Shown piece after piece: positions 23,813-33,333 of a stretch of 64,000 bases of DNA; position 1 is the first letter of the stretch, and every line of letters starts with the position of its first letter. Source of the DNA: Micromonospora sediminicola (lineage in GTDB: Bacteria; Actinomycetota; Actinomycetes; Mycobacteriales; Micromonosporaceae); assembly GCF_900089585.1 (NCBI RefSeq), contig NZ_FLRH01000003.1, positions 3,176,501-3,240,500 on the forward strand. The letters are read 5' to 3'. Made by a program: the position numbers and the translations under genes. The notes under the pieces are model-generated. The model made no database searches and was not told the origin of the DNA. It was given only the letters and a program-made list of their open reading frames with translations.

Positions 23813-24340
23813 ATGGAGCCGACCGAGACCGCGCTGATCGTCGCCGTGCCCGAGACCGAGCGGGCCGTGGGACACCTTCGATCCACCCTGGACCGCGCGG
23901 CCGGCTGGGGAGTGCCCGCTCATGTGACCGTGCTCTACCCGTTCCTGCCCCCGGACCGGATCACCGACGACGTGCTCGCCACGCTGGGCCGGATCTTCGA
24001 AGCCACACCGCGGTTCGACATCTCGTTCCCGGAGGTCAAGTGGTTCGGAGACGCCGTGGTCTGGCTCTCGCCGCAGCCGGATGACGGGTTGCGCCGCCTC
24101 ACCGCGGCCGTGTGGCAGCGGTTCCCCGAGGCCCCGCCGTATGCCGGGGCCCATGCCGACGTCGTACCGCACCTGACCATCGGCCATGACGCCCCGAAGC
24201 ACGTTCTGGCCGAAGCCGCCGAGGCCGTCGCGGGCCATCTGCCCATCCGCGCCACCGTCGACGCGGTCCAGCTCATCGCCGGGGCGCCGGAACCCGACTC
24301 CTGGCACCCGCTGCGCGAGTTCCGGCTCGGCACCGCATAG
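23813..24340 (+). CDS. 2H phosphoesterase / 2'-5' RNA ligase-like protein
   Basis: 175 aa with the two HxTx motifs of the 2H superfamily, HVTVLYPF and HLTIGHD, in the right spacing for a bilobed LigT-like fold. Members act on 2',3'-cyclic nucleotides or 2'-5' linkages in RNA and tRNA splicing intermediates; specificity is not predictable. ATG 23813 has GGAG about 9 nt upstream. An in-frame ATG at 23741 would add 24 residues without family similarity. Confidence 0.8.
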   Translation: MEPTETALIVAVPETERAVGHLRSTLDRAAGWGVPAHVTVLYPFLPPDRITDDVLATLGRIFEATPRFDISFPEVKWFGDAVVWLSPQPDDGLRRLTAAVWQRFPEAPPYAGAHADVVPHLTIGHDAPKHVLAEAAEAVAGHLPIRATVDAVQLIAGAPEPDSWHPLREFRLGTA

Positions 24341-24490
24341 CGCCGCGCTGAGGTGTCCGCCGCCTCGGACGGCCTACCGCTGCGCGCCGGCAGGTGCGCG
24401 CACGGGTCGAGTGGTGGCGACAGTCCGCTCACCCCGCGGGCCGGACATCGACGCGTGCCACGTTCACCGAGGTGGGAACGGGGGAGCGGC

Positions 24491-24526
24491 TTGACAACGC
24501 GATCGCAGGTTAGGTTAGCCTTACCT
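24491..24526 (+). promoter_or_regulatory. Promoter and IdeR/DmdR iron box of the siderophore uptake operon
   Basis: TTGACA (24491-24496) forms the -35. The iron box TTAGGTTAGCCTTACCT (24510-24526) covers the expected -10 and start, matching the consensus TTAGGTTAGGCTAACCTAA in most positions. The GTG of the ATPase gene begins 3 nt later, so the mRNA is probably leaderless or nearly so. Iron-loaded IdeR/DmdR should repress it. Confidence 0.85.
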
Positions 24527-24528
24527 GT

Positions 24529-25353
24529 GTGACGAGCAGAACGGTCCGGGCCGACGGCCTGTCGGGCAGCCGGTTGCGGCTGGGTTACCACGGCGCGACG
24601 GTGGTGCACGACGCCGCCATCACGCTGCGGCCGGCCGCCGTGACCGCGCTGGTCGGCCCGAACGGCAGCGGCAAGTCCACGCTGCTGCGCGGGCTGGCCC
24701 GCCTGCACCCGCTGGAGCACGGCGAGGTCGTGCTCGCCGACGGCACCCCGGCCCGGGCGCTGTCCCCCCGGGACTTCGCCCGCCGGGTCACGCTGCTGGC
24801 GCAGAGCCGCCCCACTCCGAGCGGGGTCACCGTCCGGGACGTGGTCGGCTACGGCCGGCACCCGTACCGCGGGCGGTGGCGGGCCGGCGACCCGGACGGC
24901 CCGGCCGCGGTCGAGCGCGCCATGGCGGTCACCGGCGTCGAGGCGATGGCCGACCGACCGGTCGACGAGCTGTCCGGCGGCGAGCTGCAACGCGTCTGGC
25001 TCGCCACCTGCCTGGCCCAGGACACCTCGGTCCTGCTGCTGGACGAACCCACCACGTTCCTCGACCTGCGCTACCAGGTGGAGATCCTCGACCTGGTGCG
25101 CGACCTCGCCGACACCGCCGACGTCGCCGTCGGCGTGGTGCTGCACGACCTCAACCAGGCCGCCGCCGTCGCCGACCACGTCGTGCTCCTGCACTCCGGC
25201 CGGGTCCGCGGCAGCGGCGCCCCGCGCGAGGTGCTCACCGAGGCGGCGCTCACCGAGGCGTACGGCATCCGCGTCGAGGTGACCGTCGACCCGGCCACCG
25301 GCCTGCTCTCCACCCGTCCCGTCGGCCGGCACACCAGCCGTGCCACCGCCTGA
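24529..25353 (+). CDS. Iron-siderophore ABC transporter ATP-binding protein (FecE/FepC type)
   Basis: 274 aa. Walker A VGPNGSGKSTLLRG, Q loop LLAQSRPTPSGVTVRDVVGYGRHPYRGRW (typical FecE/FhuC), signature LSGGELQRVWLATCLAQD, Walker B LLLDEPTTFLD and switch LHDLNQA. It energises import of a ferric siderophore through the permease encoded two genes downstream. First gene of the operon and preceded directly by an iron box. Confidence 0.92.
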   Translation: MTSRTVRADGLSGSRLRLGYHGATVVHDAAITLRPAAVTALVGPNGSGKSTLLRGLARLHPLEHGEVVLADGTPARALSPRDFARRVTLLAQSRPTPSGVTVRDVVGYGRHPYRGRWRAGDPDGPAAVERAMAVTGVEAMADRPVDELSGGELQRVWLATCLAQDTSVLLLDEPTTFLDLRYQVEILDLVRDLADTADVAVGVVLHDLNQAAAVADHVVLLHSGRVRGSGAPREVLTEAALTEAYGIRVEVTVDPATGLLSTRPVGRHTSRATA

Positions 25354-25381
25354 ACCCGTTCCTGCCACAGAAGAGAAGCCG

Positions 25382-26368
25382 ATGTTGCGTACCCGTCTGA
25401 CCCTGCTGGCCGCCGCGGCGACCGCGCTGCTGATCGCCGGCTGCGGCACCACCGAGACGCCCGCCGCCGCCCCGTCCGCCTCCGACGCCGCCGCCACCGG
25501 CCCGGTCACCGTCACCGACAGCCGGGGCAAGGCGATCACCCTGAAGAGCCCGGCCACCAAGGTCGTCGGCCTGGAGTGGGGTGAGGTCGAGATGCTGGTC
25601 GGCCTCGGCGTGATGCCGGTCGGCGTGGCCGACCCCAAGGGCTACGCCACCTGGGTCACCGCCGCCCCGCTCGACGCGAGCGTCAAGGACGTCGGCACCC
25701 GGGGCGAGCCGAGCGTCGACGCCGTCGTCGCGCTCCAGCCCGACCTGGTGGTGATGGAGGCCGAGCGCGGCTCCGCCATCGTCACCCAGCTGGAGAAGTA
25801 CGTGCCGGTGCTGGTCACCGAGGGCAGCGACGCGGCCGACAACATCGGCCGGATGCGCTCCGACCTCACCATGATCGCCACTGCCACCGGCCGTACCGCC
25901 CAGGCGGAGAAGCTGCTCGCCGACTTCGACGCCGTCCTCGCCGACGGCCGCAGGAAGATCGCCGAGGCCGGGGCGGCCGGCCGGCAGTTCGCCTTCGCCG
26001 ACGGCTGGAAGGAGGGCAGCACCGTCTCCATCCGGATGTTCGGCCAGGGCGCGCTCGTCTCCCAGCTCGGCATCCAGCTCGGCCTCAAGAACGCCTGGAC
26101 CGGCAAGACCGACGCGATGTGGGGCCTGGGCCAGACCGACGTCGAGGGACTGACCGTCCTCAAGGGCCAGGACCTGCACTTCTTCTACAACGCCTCGGAC
26201 GGGCAGGACGTCTTCGCCGACGGGCTGGCGGGCAACGCGATCTGGCGCTCGCTGCCGTTCGTGCAGCAGAACAAGCTGCACAAGATGCCCGACGGCATCT
26301 GGACCTTCGGCGGCCCGCTCTCCGCCCGGCAGTACGTCGACCAGCTCGTCACGGTCTACACGGCTTGA
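25382..26368 (+). CDS. Iron-siderophore substrate-binding lipoprotein
   Basis: 328 aa. The lipoprotein signal has lipobox LIAGCG (Cys near residue 21), then a disordered Ala/Thr/Pro stretch and a FepB/FecB-type periplasmic-binding fold: SPATKVVGLEWGEVEMLVGLGVMPVG, ALQPDLVVMEAERG and the long backbone helix DVEGLTVLKGQDLHFFY. It captures ferric siderophore at the outer membrane face. ATG 25382 fits the signal peptide and lies 28 nt after the ATPase stop. Confidence 0.9.
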   Translation: MLRTRLTLLAAAATALLIAGCGTTETPAAAPSASDAAATGPVTVTDSRGKAITLKSPATKVVGLEWGEVEMLVGLGVMPVGVADPKGYATWVTAAPLDASVKDVGTRGEPSVDAVVALQPDLVVMEAERGSAIVTQLEKYVPVLVTEGSDAADNIGRMRSDLTMIATATGRTAQAEKLLADFDAVLADGRRKIAEAGAAGRQFAFADGWKEGSTVSIRMFGQGALVSQLGIQLGLKNAWTGKTDAMWGLGQTDVEGLTVLKGQDLHFFYNASDGQDVFADGLAGNAIWRSLPFVQQNKLHKMPDGIWTFGGPLSARQYVDQLVTVYTA

Positions 26369-28458
26369 GCCAGACGATCGCCCCGCCGGGGCCGGCCACC
26401 CGGCCGGCCCCGCTCGGGCCACCGCCCGCCCGCCGCCGGGTCGCCGGCGCGTTCCTGCTCGCCGCCGCGCTGCTCGTCGCCGTCACCGCCGTGCACCTCA
26501 CCCAGGGCACCTCCTCGGTGGGGGCGGCCGACCTGCTCCGGCTGCTCACCGGCGCCGACGACGAGACCGCCCGGGTGCTGGTCGCCTCCCGGCTGCCCCG
26601 CCTGCTCACCGGCCTGACCGTCGGCGTCGCGCTCGGCTTCGCCGGCGCGGCGTTGCAGTCGACCACCCGCAACCCGCTCGCCTCACCCGACACGCTCGCC
26701 GTCAACGCCGGCGCGCACCTGGCGATCGTCGCCACCGCCGCGTTCGGGATCGCCCTTCCGGCGCTGCCCGCCGGCGGGCTCGCGTTCTGCGGTGGCCTCG
26801 CCGCCGCCGGCCTGGTGATGCTGCTGTCCGCCGGCGGCCGGTCCGCGACGACCCGGCTGATCCTCGCCGGCTCGGCCACCGCGATGGCCCTCGCCTCGCT
26901 CACCATGCTGCTCCTGCTGCTCTTCGAGCAGGCCACCATCGGCCTGTTCGCCTGGGGCAACGGCTCCCTCGTGCAGGGCGACCTGGTCGCGTTCACCCAG
27001 CTCGCCCCGGTGGTCGGCGTCGCCGCGCTGGTGCTCGTGGCGCTCGGCCGCCGGCTGGACCTGCTCGCCCTCGGCGACGACACCGCCACCGTGCTCGGGC
27101 TCGACGTGCGCCGGACCCGGCTCACCGTGGTGCTGCTCGCCGTCCTGCTCTCCGCCGCCGCGGTCACCCTGGCCGGGCCGATCGGCTTCGTCGGGCTCGG
27201 CGCGCCGGTGATCGTCCGGCTGCTCGGCCGGTGGGTGCCCGAGGTGCACCGGCACCGGGTGCTGCTGCCGCTGTCCGGCATGGTCGGCGTGGTCGTGGTG
27301 CTCGGCTCCGACGTGCTGCTGCGGGCCGTGCTCGGCGGGCAGGCCGGCGTCGACGTGCCGACCGGCGTGGTCACCACGCTCTTCGGCGCGGTGCTGCTGG
27401 TCTGGCTGGCCCGCCGGCACCGCGACGCCGGGCCCACCCGGCAACCTCCGGGCGGTCACGCGGCCGTGCGCTCCCGCGCCTTCCACGTCGCCGTCGTCAC
27501 CGTCTGCGCGGTGGCGGCCGGCACGGCCCTGGTGGTGGGCATGCTGGCCGGGGACACCGGGGTGCTGCTCGGCGACATCGTCAACTGGGTGCGGGGTCGC
27601 ACCGGGCCGGCGTACACCTTCGTGCTGGACGCCCGGTGGCCGCGCGTCGCGGCGGCGCTGCTGGCCGGCGCCGCGCTCGCGCTGGCCGGCACCACCGTGC
27701 AGGCGGTGTGCCGCAACCCGTTGGCCGAGCCGGGCATCCTCGGCATCACCGGCGGGGCCGGCATCGGCGCGGTCTCGCTGCTGACGTTCGCCCCGACGGC
27801 CGGGGTGGCCGCGCTCTCCGGTGCCGCCGGTCTCGGCGCGGTCGCCGCGTTCGCGCTGGTCTACGGGCTGGCCCGGCACGGCGGCCTCAACTCCGACCGG
27901 CTCGTGCTGATCGGCTTCGCGGTCTGGCAGGGCGGCGCCGCGGTGATCACCTTCATCGTGGTGTCCTCCGACCCGTGGAACACCGGCAAGGCGTTGACCT
28001 GGCTGTCCGGCTCCACCTACGGGCGCACCGCGTCGCAGGTGCTGCCGGTGGCGGTCGCGCTGCTGGTCGCCGTCCCGGTGGTGGCCGGGATCCGCCGCGA
28101 ACTCGACCTGCTCGCGCTGGACGACGACACGCCCCGGGTGCTCGGGGTCCGGTTGGAGCGCGCCCGGCTGGTCGCGCTCGGCCTGGCCGCGCTGCTCACC
28201 GCCACCGCCGTGTCGGCGGTCGGCGTGATCGGCTTCGTCGGCCTGGTCGCGCCGCACGCCGCCCGGGCGCTGGTCGGCGGCCGGCACGCCCGCGTGCTGC
28301 CGGTGGCGGTGCTGCTCGGCGCGACGCTGGTCAGCCTCGCCGACACGCTCGGCCGCACCGTCGTCGCACCCGCGCAGATCCCCGCCGGCCTGGTCACCGC
28401 GCTGGTCGGCACCCCCTACTTCGTCTGGCTGCTGTGGCGCTCCCGCGCCGCCCGTTGA
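26365..28458 (+). CDS. Fused FecCD-family siderophore permease (FhuB-like double permease)
   Basis: 697 aa, about twice a normal FecCD subunit. Both halves carry the BtuC/FecCD marks: RLPRLLTGLTVGVALGFAGAALQ, RNPLASPD and GPIGFVGLGAPVIVR in the first; RWPRVAAALLAGAALALAGT, RNPLAEPGILG and GVIGFVGLVAPHAAR in the second. About 20 membrane helices are expected. A single polypeptide therefore replaces the usual heterodimer, as in FhuB. TTG start overlaps the lipoprotein stop (TTGA), giving strong translational coupling. Confidence 0.9.
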   Translation: MSQTIAPPGPATRPAPLGPPPARRRVAGAFLLAAALLVAVTAVHLTQGTSSVGAADLLRLLTGADDETARVLVASRLPRLLTGLTVGVALGFAGAALQSTTRNPLASPDTLAVNAGAHLAIVATAAFGIALPALPAGGLAFCGGLAAAGLVMLLSAGGRSATTRLILAGSATAMALASLTMLLLLLFEQATIGLFAWGNGSLVQGDLVAFTQLAPVVGVAALVLVALGRRLDLLALGDDTATVLGLDVRRTRLTVVLLAVLLSAAAVTLAGPIGFVGLGAPVIVRLLGRWVPEVHRHRVLLPLSGMVGVVVVLGSDVLLRAVLGGQAGVDVPTGVVTTLFGAVLLVWLARRHRDAGPTRQPPGGHAAVRSRAFHVAVVTVCAVAAGTALVVGMLAGDTGVLLGDIVNWVRGRTGPAYTFVLDARWPRVAAALLAGAALALAGTTVQAVCRNPLAEPGILGITGGAGIGAVSLLTFAPTAGVAALSGAAGLGAVAAFALVYGLARHGGLNSDRLVLIGFAVWQGGAAVITFIVVSSDPWNTGKALTWLSGSTYGRTASQVLPVAVALLVAVPVVAGIRRELDLLALDDDTPRVLGVRLERARLVALGLAALLTATAVSAVGVIGFVGLVAPHAARALVGGRHARVLPVAVLLGATLVSLADTLGRTVVAPAQIPAGLVTALVGTPYFVWLLWRSRAAR

Positions 28459-28491
28459 GCACACCCCGCTATCGCGAGAGGACATCTGTCG

Positions 28492-29397
28492 ATGACGAGC
28501 ACCCTGGCCGCCGCCCCGTGGCGCGTGTTCACCGTCGAGGTACGCGCGCTGCGCCGGCTCGGCCCGTCGTTCCTCCGGGTGACGTTCGCCGGGCCGGACC
28601 TGGACCGGTTCGCCGACAACGGCTACGACCAGCGGATCAAGCTGGCCCTGCCGGCGGTCGAGGGGGCGTCGGCGGAGCTGCCGGCCGGACCCGACTGGTA
28701 CCAGCGGTGGCGGGATCTGCCGGCGGGGCGGCGTAGCCCGATCCGCACCTACACCGTGCGGGCGGTCCGCCCGGAGGCGTCCGAGGTGGACGTCGACATG
28801 GCGCTGCACGGCGACGGCGGCCCGGCCACCCGCTGGGCGCGGCGGGCCCGACTCGGGGACCGGCTCGCCATGGTCGGCCCGGACGCCGGCTGGCCAGGTG
28901 TGCACGGCGGCGTCGAGTTCGCCGCGCCGGTCGGGGCGACGCTGCTGCTGGCCGGCGACGAGACCGCCGCCCCGGCGATCTGCGCGATCCTGGAGCGGCT
29001 GCCCGCCGACGCGTGCGGCCACGCGGTGGTGGAGGTGCCGGAGCCGGGTGACGAACTGCCCTGCCGCGCCCCGGCCGGCGTCACCGTGACCTGGCTGCCC
29101 CGCGCCGGTGCGCCGCACGGCAGCCGGCTCACCCCGGCCGTGACCGGCCTGGCCGACCGGCTGCTGCCGGTCCCCGCCGCGCCCGCCGCCGCCGTGCCGC
29201 CGGCCGAGGTGGACGTGGACCGGGAGATCCTCTGGGAGGTGCCGCAGCACCCCGACGGGGCTGCGCTCTACGCCTGGCTGGCCGGCGAGGCGGCGGTGAT
29301 CCGCGGTCTGCGCCGGCACCTGGTCGCCGACCGGGGCGTCGACCGCCGGGCGGTCGCGTTCATGGGCTACTGGCGGGCCGGCCGCGCCGAGTCCTGA
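28492..29397 (+). CDS. Siderophore-interacting protein (FAD/NAD(P)H ferric-siderophore reductase)
   Basis: 301 aa, SIP family (ViuB-like). The FAD-binding barrel includes RLGPSFLRVTFAGPDL and SPIRTYTVRAVRP. The NAD(P)H half has LLLAGDETAAPAICAILERLP and the family ending HLVADRGVDRRAVAFMGYWRAG. It releases iron from imported ferric siderophores by reduction in the cytoplasm. Last gene of the uptake operon, 33 nt after the permease. Confidence 0.9.
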   Translation: MTSTLAAAPWRVFTVEVRALRRLGPSFLRVTFAGPDLDRFADNGYDQRIKLALPAVEGASAELPAGPDWYQRWRDLPAGRRSPIRTYTVRAVRPEASEVDVDMALHGDGGPATRWARRARLGDRLAMVGPDAGWPGVHGGVEFAAPVGATLLLAGDETAAPAICAILERLPADACGHAVVEVPEPGDELPCRAPAGVTVTWLPRAGAPHGSRLTPAVTGLADRLLPVPAAPAAAVPPAEVDVDREILWEVPQHPDGAALYAWLAGEAAVIRGLRRHLVADRGVDRRAVAFMGYWRAGRAES

Positions 29398-29401
29398 GCC
29401 C

Positions 29402-29485
29402 GGTCCGACCCGGCCGCAGGCCGCCCGCCGGTCCGGCCGGGCCGCAGGCCGCCTGCTGGTCCGACCCGGCCTCAGGCCGACAGTC
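29402..29485. repeat. Three 28-bp imperfect tandem repeats between convergent genes
   Basis: Units at 29402-29429, 29430-29457 and 29458-29485 all begin GGTCCGRCC and contain the small palindrome GGCCgcaGGCC (GGCCtcaGGCC in the third). The third unit runs over the stop codon of the convergent MFS gene (29472). May form alternative hairpins serving as terminator for both sides. Confidence 0.7.
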
Positions 29486-30983
29486 GGTCGGCCCGGTGCA
29501 GCAGGGCGGCCGCGACCAGGCCGCCCACCAGGACCGCCACCGCGCCCACCGTCTGGCCGGTCCGCAAGGCCTCGGCGAAGGCGGCGGTGATCGCCTCCCG
29601 GTCCGGGCCGGCGGCGGCCAGCGCCGCCGGGAACGAGCCGGCGCCGGTCAGCGCGGCCGGCAGCAGCGCGCCGAACCGGGCGTTGAGCACCGCGCCCAGC
29701 ACCGCGACGCCGAGGCTGCTGCCGACCTCGGTCATGGTGCCGTCCACGCCGGCCCCGGCGCCCGCCTTGTCGGTGGGGATCGCGCTCATCACCGCCTCGA
29801 CGATCGCCGGGTTCGCCAGCGCGCACCCGGCGCCCATCACCAGCAGCCCGGCCAGCAGCGTGCCGTAACCCTCGGACGGGCCGTGCGTGACCAGCGCCAG
29901 ACCGCCGGCCAGCAGGGTCATCCCGACCGCGATGGCGGTCGGCCGTCCGAGCCGGCGGATCACCGACGCGGCCACCCCGCCGGCGGTGAGCACCACGATG
30001 GACAACGCGAACGGCGCCATCCGCAGCCCCGCCTCCCAGGCCGGATAGCCCCGGACGAACTGCAGGTGCTGGGTGAGCAGGAACAGCGCGCCGGTGGCGC
30101 CGAACGTGATCAGCACGACGCCGCAGACCGCGCCGACGAAGCGTCGGTCCCGGAAGAAGCGCATGTCCAGCATCGGGTGGGCGACCCGCCGCTCCCAGCC
30201 GACGAACGACGCCAGCAGCAGCACGCCGGCCGCGCCCGCGCCGAGCACCGGCGCCGACGCCCAGCCGCGTTCGGGACCGGAGATGATCGCCCAGACGACC
30301 GCGGTCAGGCCGCCCGTGGACAGCGCCACGCCGCCCAGGTCGAGCGGCCCGCCGGCCGGGTCCCGCGACTCCGGGACAAGCGCCCGGGCGGCGAGCAGGC
30401 AGACCAGCACGACCGGCACGTTGAGCAGGAAGATCGCGCCCCACGGCAGGTGCGCCAGGACGAACCCGCCGATCGGCGGTCCGGCGGCGAAGCCCAGCGC
30501 GCTGGTGGCCGCCCACACGCCGATCGCCCGGGACCGCTCGGCGGCGTCGAAGACCTGCATGGCGACGGCCAGCGTCGCGGTGGCCAGCAGCGCGCCGCCC
30601 ACGCCCATGCCGGCCCGGGCGGCGATCAACTGCTCGGCGGTGCGGGCGAGCCCGGCCGCCGCCGAGCCGAGCCCGAACAGCGCCAGCCCGACCAGCAACA
30701 TCCGCCGCCGCCCGTACCGGTCGGCCGCGCTGCCGGCGCTCAGCAGCAGACCGGACAGCACCAGCGCGTACGCGTTGATCATCCACTGCACGTCGGCGGT
30801 GCCGGCGTCCAACTCGACCGTGAGCACCGGCACCGCCACGGTCAGCACGGTGTTGTCCAGCACCACCACGAGCTGGGCCAGGCAGAGCACGGCCAGGATC
30901 AGCCAGCGGTGCGGCACCGGGGCCGGGGTGGCCCGGTCGGCGTGCACCGTCCCCGGGTCGGCGCTCGTCGGCTCGGCGCTCAT
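29472..30983 (-). CDS. MFS transporter, DHA2 (14-helix) family, probable siderophore exporter
   Basis: 503 aa with about 14 helices. DHA2 marks are VVVLDNTVLTVAVPVL in helix 1, GSAADRYGRRRMLL between helices 2 and 3, and GPPIGGFVLAHLPWGAIFLLNVP. The ATG overlaps the desD stop (ATGA), so it is part of the des operon and most likely exports the newly made desferrioxamine. An antibiotic efflux role is the alternative for this family, but the genetic coupling favours siderophore. Confidence 0.85.
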   Translation of the reverse strand: MSAEPTSADPGTVHADRATPAPVPHRWLILAVLCLAQLVVVLDNTVLTVAVPVLTVELDAGTADVQWMINAYALVLSGLLLSAGSAADRYGRRRMLLVGLALFGLGSAAAGLARTAEQLIAARAGMGVGGALLATATLAVAMQVFDAAERSRAIGVWAATSALGFAAGPPIGGFVLAHLPWGAIFLLNVPVVLVCLLAARALVPESRDPAGGPLDLGGVALSTGGLTAVVWAIISGPERGWASAPVLGAGAAGVLLLASFVGWERRVAHPMLDMRFFRDRRFVGAVCGVVLITFGATGALFLLTQHLQFVRGYPAWEAGLRMAPFALSIVVLTAGGVAASVIRRLGRPTAIAVGMTLLAGGLALVTHGPSEGYGTLLAGLLVMGAGCALANPAIVEAVMSAIPTDKAGAGAGVDGTMTEVGSSLGVAVLGAVLNARFGALLPAALTGAGSFPAALAAAGPDREAITAAFAEALRTGQTVGAVAVLVGGLVAAALLHRADRLSA

Positions 30984-32764
30984 GAAGTCGGCGCGAAACG
31001 GGCGAGCGGGTTGACCAGCGTGCCGGCGAACTGCAACGCGGCGGACGGGTCGGTCAGGTCCACCATCTGCTGGTTGTTGCGCAGCTGGAGCCGGTTGAGG
31101 CAGGAGAGCGTGAACTCCGGCGCGAACAGGTCGTACCGGCGCATCCGCTCGGCCAGGTGCGGCACCGTGGTCGCGTAGTCGGTGGCGCACCCGGCGACGG
31201 TGCGCCAGAAGTCGTCCTGGTCGAGCACGCCCTCGGTGTGCAGGGCGGCGCTCAGGTGCCGCAGGAAGCAGTCGAAGACGTCGGTGAAGATGGACAGGAT
31301 CTTCTCGTCCTCTCCGATCGCGGCCCGGATCCGGCGCACCCGCTCCGGCAGGTCGGCCTCCGGGTCCATCACCACGATCTCCTCGGCGATGTCCTTGAAG
31401 ACCACCCGCTCCACCACGTCGTCGTCCAGCACCAGGATGACGTTCTCGCCGTGCGGCATGAAGGCCAGGTCGTGGGCGTACAGGCTGTGCAGCAACGGCA
31501 CCAGGTAGGCGTCCAGGTAGCGGCGCAGCCAGCGCGCCGGCGGCAGGCCGGACCGGGCGATCAGCGCCGCCGCCAGCGAGCGGCCGTCCCGGTCGAGGTG
31601 CAGCAGCGAGGCCATCGTGGCCAGTCGTCGCCCGGGTTCCAGGCCGGGCACCGGGCTCTCCCGCCAGAGCGCGGCCAGCATCTTCCGGTACGGCGAGCCG
31701 GGGGCGGTCGCCGCCTCGTACTGCCGGTGCCGGTAGCCGATCGCGGCCCGTTCCCGAATGATCGACAAGCCGGTGCCCGTGAGCACCGGGTCGTTCTCGA
31801 TCAGGTCGGCCAGCCAGTCGTTGATCGCGGGCGTGGCCTCCATGTACGCCGCGGACAGCCCGCGCATGAAGCCCATGTTCAGCACCGACAGCGCGGTCTT
31901 GACGTAGTGCTTCGCCGGGTCGGTGACGTTGAAGAACGTGCGGATGGACTGCTGGGCCAGGTAGTCGTCCGGTCCCTCGCCGAGGCAGACCAGGCGGCGC
32001 CGGGCCACGTCGCCGGCGAAGGTGACCGCGAGCCTGTTCCACCACTGCCACGGATGCACCGGGATCAGCAGGTAGTCGGCCGGGTCGAGACCGAGCGCGG
32101 TGAGCGTGGCGGTGAACCCGGCGAGGGTCTCGTCGCCCAGTTCGGCGCGGACCAGCGCGTCGTAGTCCAGGTCGGCGGCGCAGGTGAACGTGGTGTGGTC
32201 GCGGTGCGCGGCCAGCCAGAGCAGCCGTACCGGTGCGGCGGTCTCCGGGGCGTACCGGTGGTATTCGTGCACGCCGAAGCCGATCCGCCCGTTGTTGGCC
32301 ACGAAGCAGGGGTGGCCCTCGGTCATCTGCGTCTCGATCGACTGGAAGTCGGCGGCGGCCAGCTCGGCGGCGGTCACCGCGGGCCTGCCCAGCTTGTACG
32401 CGGTGCCCGCGAGGGTGGAGGTGATCTCCTCCAGGTAGACGGGCAGGATCGCGTCGGTGAGGCCGAGCGCGGCGCGCAGCTCCAGGCAGAGGTCGACCGC
32501 GTCGGGCGGCAGCTCCGCGCCGTCGCGGCGCCGGGTGATGCTGGCGGCGTCGACCTGCCAGTGGTCCAGCGCCAGCCGCCGCGCGGCGAACCGGTACTCC
32601 ACCGTGCCGTCGTCGCTGCGCACGACCCACCGCCCGGGGCCGGCCGGCTCGGGGGTGATCAGGCGCTCGTGGGCGAACTCGGCGAGCGCCTTGCGCACCA
32701 GCAGCCGGTTGGCCGTCGCCCACGCCTCGGGGGTCAGGTGGTCCACGGACGCGGCGGGGTTCAC
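30980..32764 (-). CDS. desD: DesD-type NIS synthetase (IucA/IucC family)
   Basis: 594 aa, standard for DesD. Conserved NIS motifs: GHPCFVANNGRIGFG, AAHRDHTTF, LIPVHPWQW, KTALSVLNMGFMRGLS, ALWRESPVP, MPHGENVIL and VFKDIAEE. It condenses and macrocyclises N-hydroxy-N-succinyl-cadaverine units with ATP to form desferrioxamine E/B-type trishydroxamates. GTG start overlaps the desC stop by 4 nt, and the neighbours give the full desABCD set. Confidence 0.93.
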   Translation of the reverse strand: MNPAASVDHLTPEAWATANRLLVRKALAEFAHERLITPEPAGPGRWVVRSDDGTVEYRFAARRLALDHWQVDAASITRRRDGAELPPDAVDLCLELRAALGLTDAILPVYLEEITSTLAGTAYKLGRPAVTAAELAAADFQSIETQMTEGHPCFVANNGRIGFGVHEYHRYAPETAAPVRLLWLAAHRDHTTFTCAADLDYDALVRAELGDETLAGFTATLTALGLDPADYLLIPVHPWQWWNRLAVTFAGDVARRRLVCLGEGPDDYLAQQSIRTFFNVTDPAKHYVKTALSVLNMGFMRGLSAAYMEATPAINDWLADLIENDPVLTGTGLSIIRERAAIGYRHRQYEAATAPGSPYRKMLAALWRESPVPGLEPGRRLATMASLLHLDRDGRSLAAALIARSGLPPARWLRRYLDAYLVPLLHSLYAHDLAFMPHGENVILVLDDDVVERVVFKDIAEEIVVMDPEADLPERVRRIRAAIGEDEKILSIFTDVFDCFLRHLSAALHTEGVLDQDDFWRTVAGCATDYATTVPHLAERMRRYDLFAPEFTLSCLNRLQLRNNQQMVDLTDPSAALQFAGTLVNPLARFAPTS

Positions 32765-33333
32765 GGGGTCGCCTCTCCCCGGGCCGCGGCCCGGAATCGT
32801 TCCCGGGTGCAGACGCTGAGCAGCGCGTCCTTCTCCGGCTTGCGGATCTCGCCGACGACGGTGAAGCCGACGGCGGCGTTGAGCGCGTGCACGGCGGTGT
32901 TGCGCACGTCCGGCTCCACCACCACCCGCCGGGTCGCCGGGTCGGCGAAGAGCCAGGCCATCACCGTGGTGAGCACGGCGCGGGTGAAGCCGTGCGCGGG
33001 CGTGTCGGTGGGCGCGCAGAGGAAGTGCATGCCCACGTCGCCGGGCTCCGGCTCGTAGAGGCCGACCAGCTCCACCCGGGCCGGGTCGTACCGCTCGGCC
33101 AGGAACGCGGGCCGGCCGCGCCACGAGCCGAGGTACGCGTCGTGGTGCGGGTGGGCGGCGATGCGCCGGTACTCCTCGGCGACGCCGGCCACGTCGGCGT
33201 CCTGCATCAGCCAGAAGGCGGCCTTCGGGTGGGTGACCCAGCGGTGCAGCAGCGCCGCGTCGGCGTCGACGTCCAGCGGTCGCAGCGCGAATTCCCCCAG
33301 AGCGTGGTCGTGACGGCGGAAGATGTCGCTCAT
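32761..33333 (-). CDS. desC: DesC-type N-hydroxycadaverine acyltransferase
   Basis: 190 aa, GNAT fold of the IucB/DesC/RhbD family. Signature residues are [33 protein letters not shown] (acyl-CoA site strand), [17 protein letters not shown] and [13 protein letters not shown]. It transfers succinyl or acetyl from CoA to N-hydroxycadaverine. ATG 33333 overlaps the desB stop (ATGA). A longer upstream reading would be the wrong frame of desB. Confidence 0.92.
   Translation of the reverse strand: MSDIFRRHDHALGEFALRPLDVDADAALLHRWVTHPKAAFWLMQDADVAGVAEEYRRIAAHPHHDAYLGSWRGRPAFLAERYDPARVELVGLYEPEPGDVGMHFLCAPTDTPAHGFTRAVLTTVMAWLFADPATRRVVVEPDVRNTAVHALNAAVGFTVVGEIRKPEKDALLSVCTRERFRAAARGEATP

Noticed and set aside
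26683..30786. 1367-codon minus-strand frame across the iron uptake operon
   Set aside because: Pure shadow of the fused permease and SIP genes, with His/Arg/Gly-rich composition.
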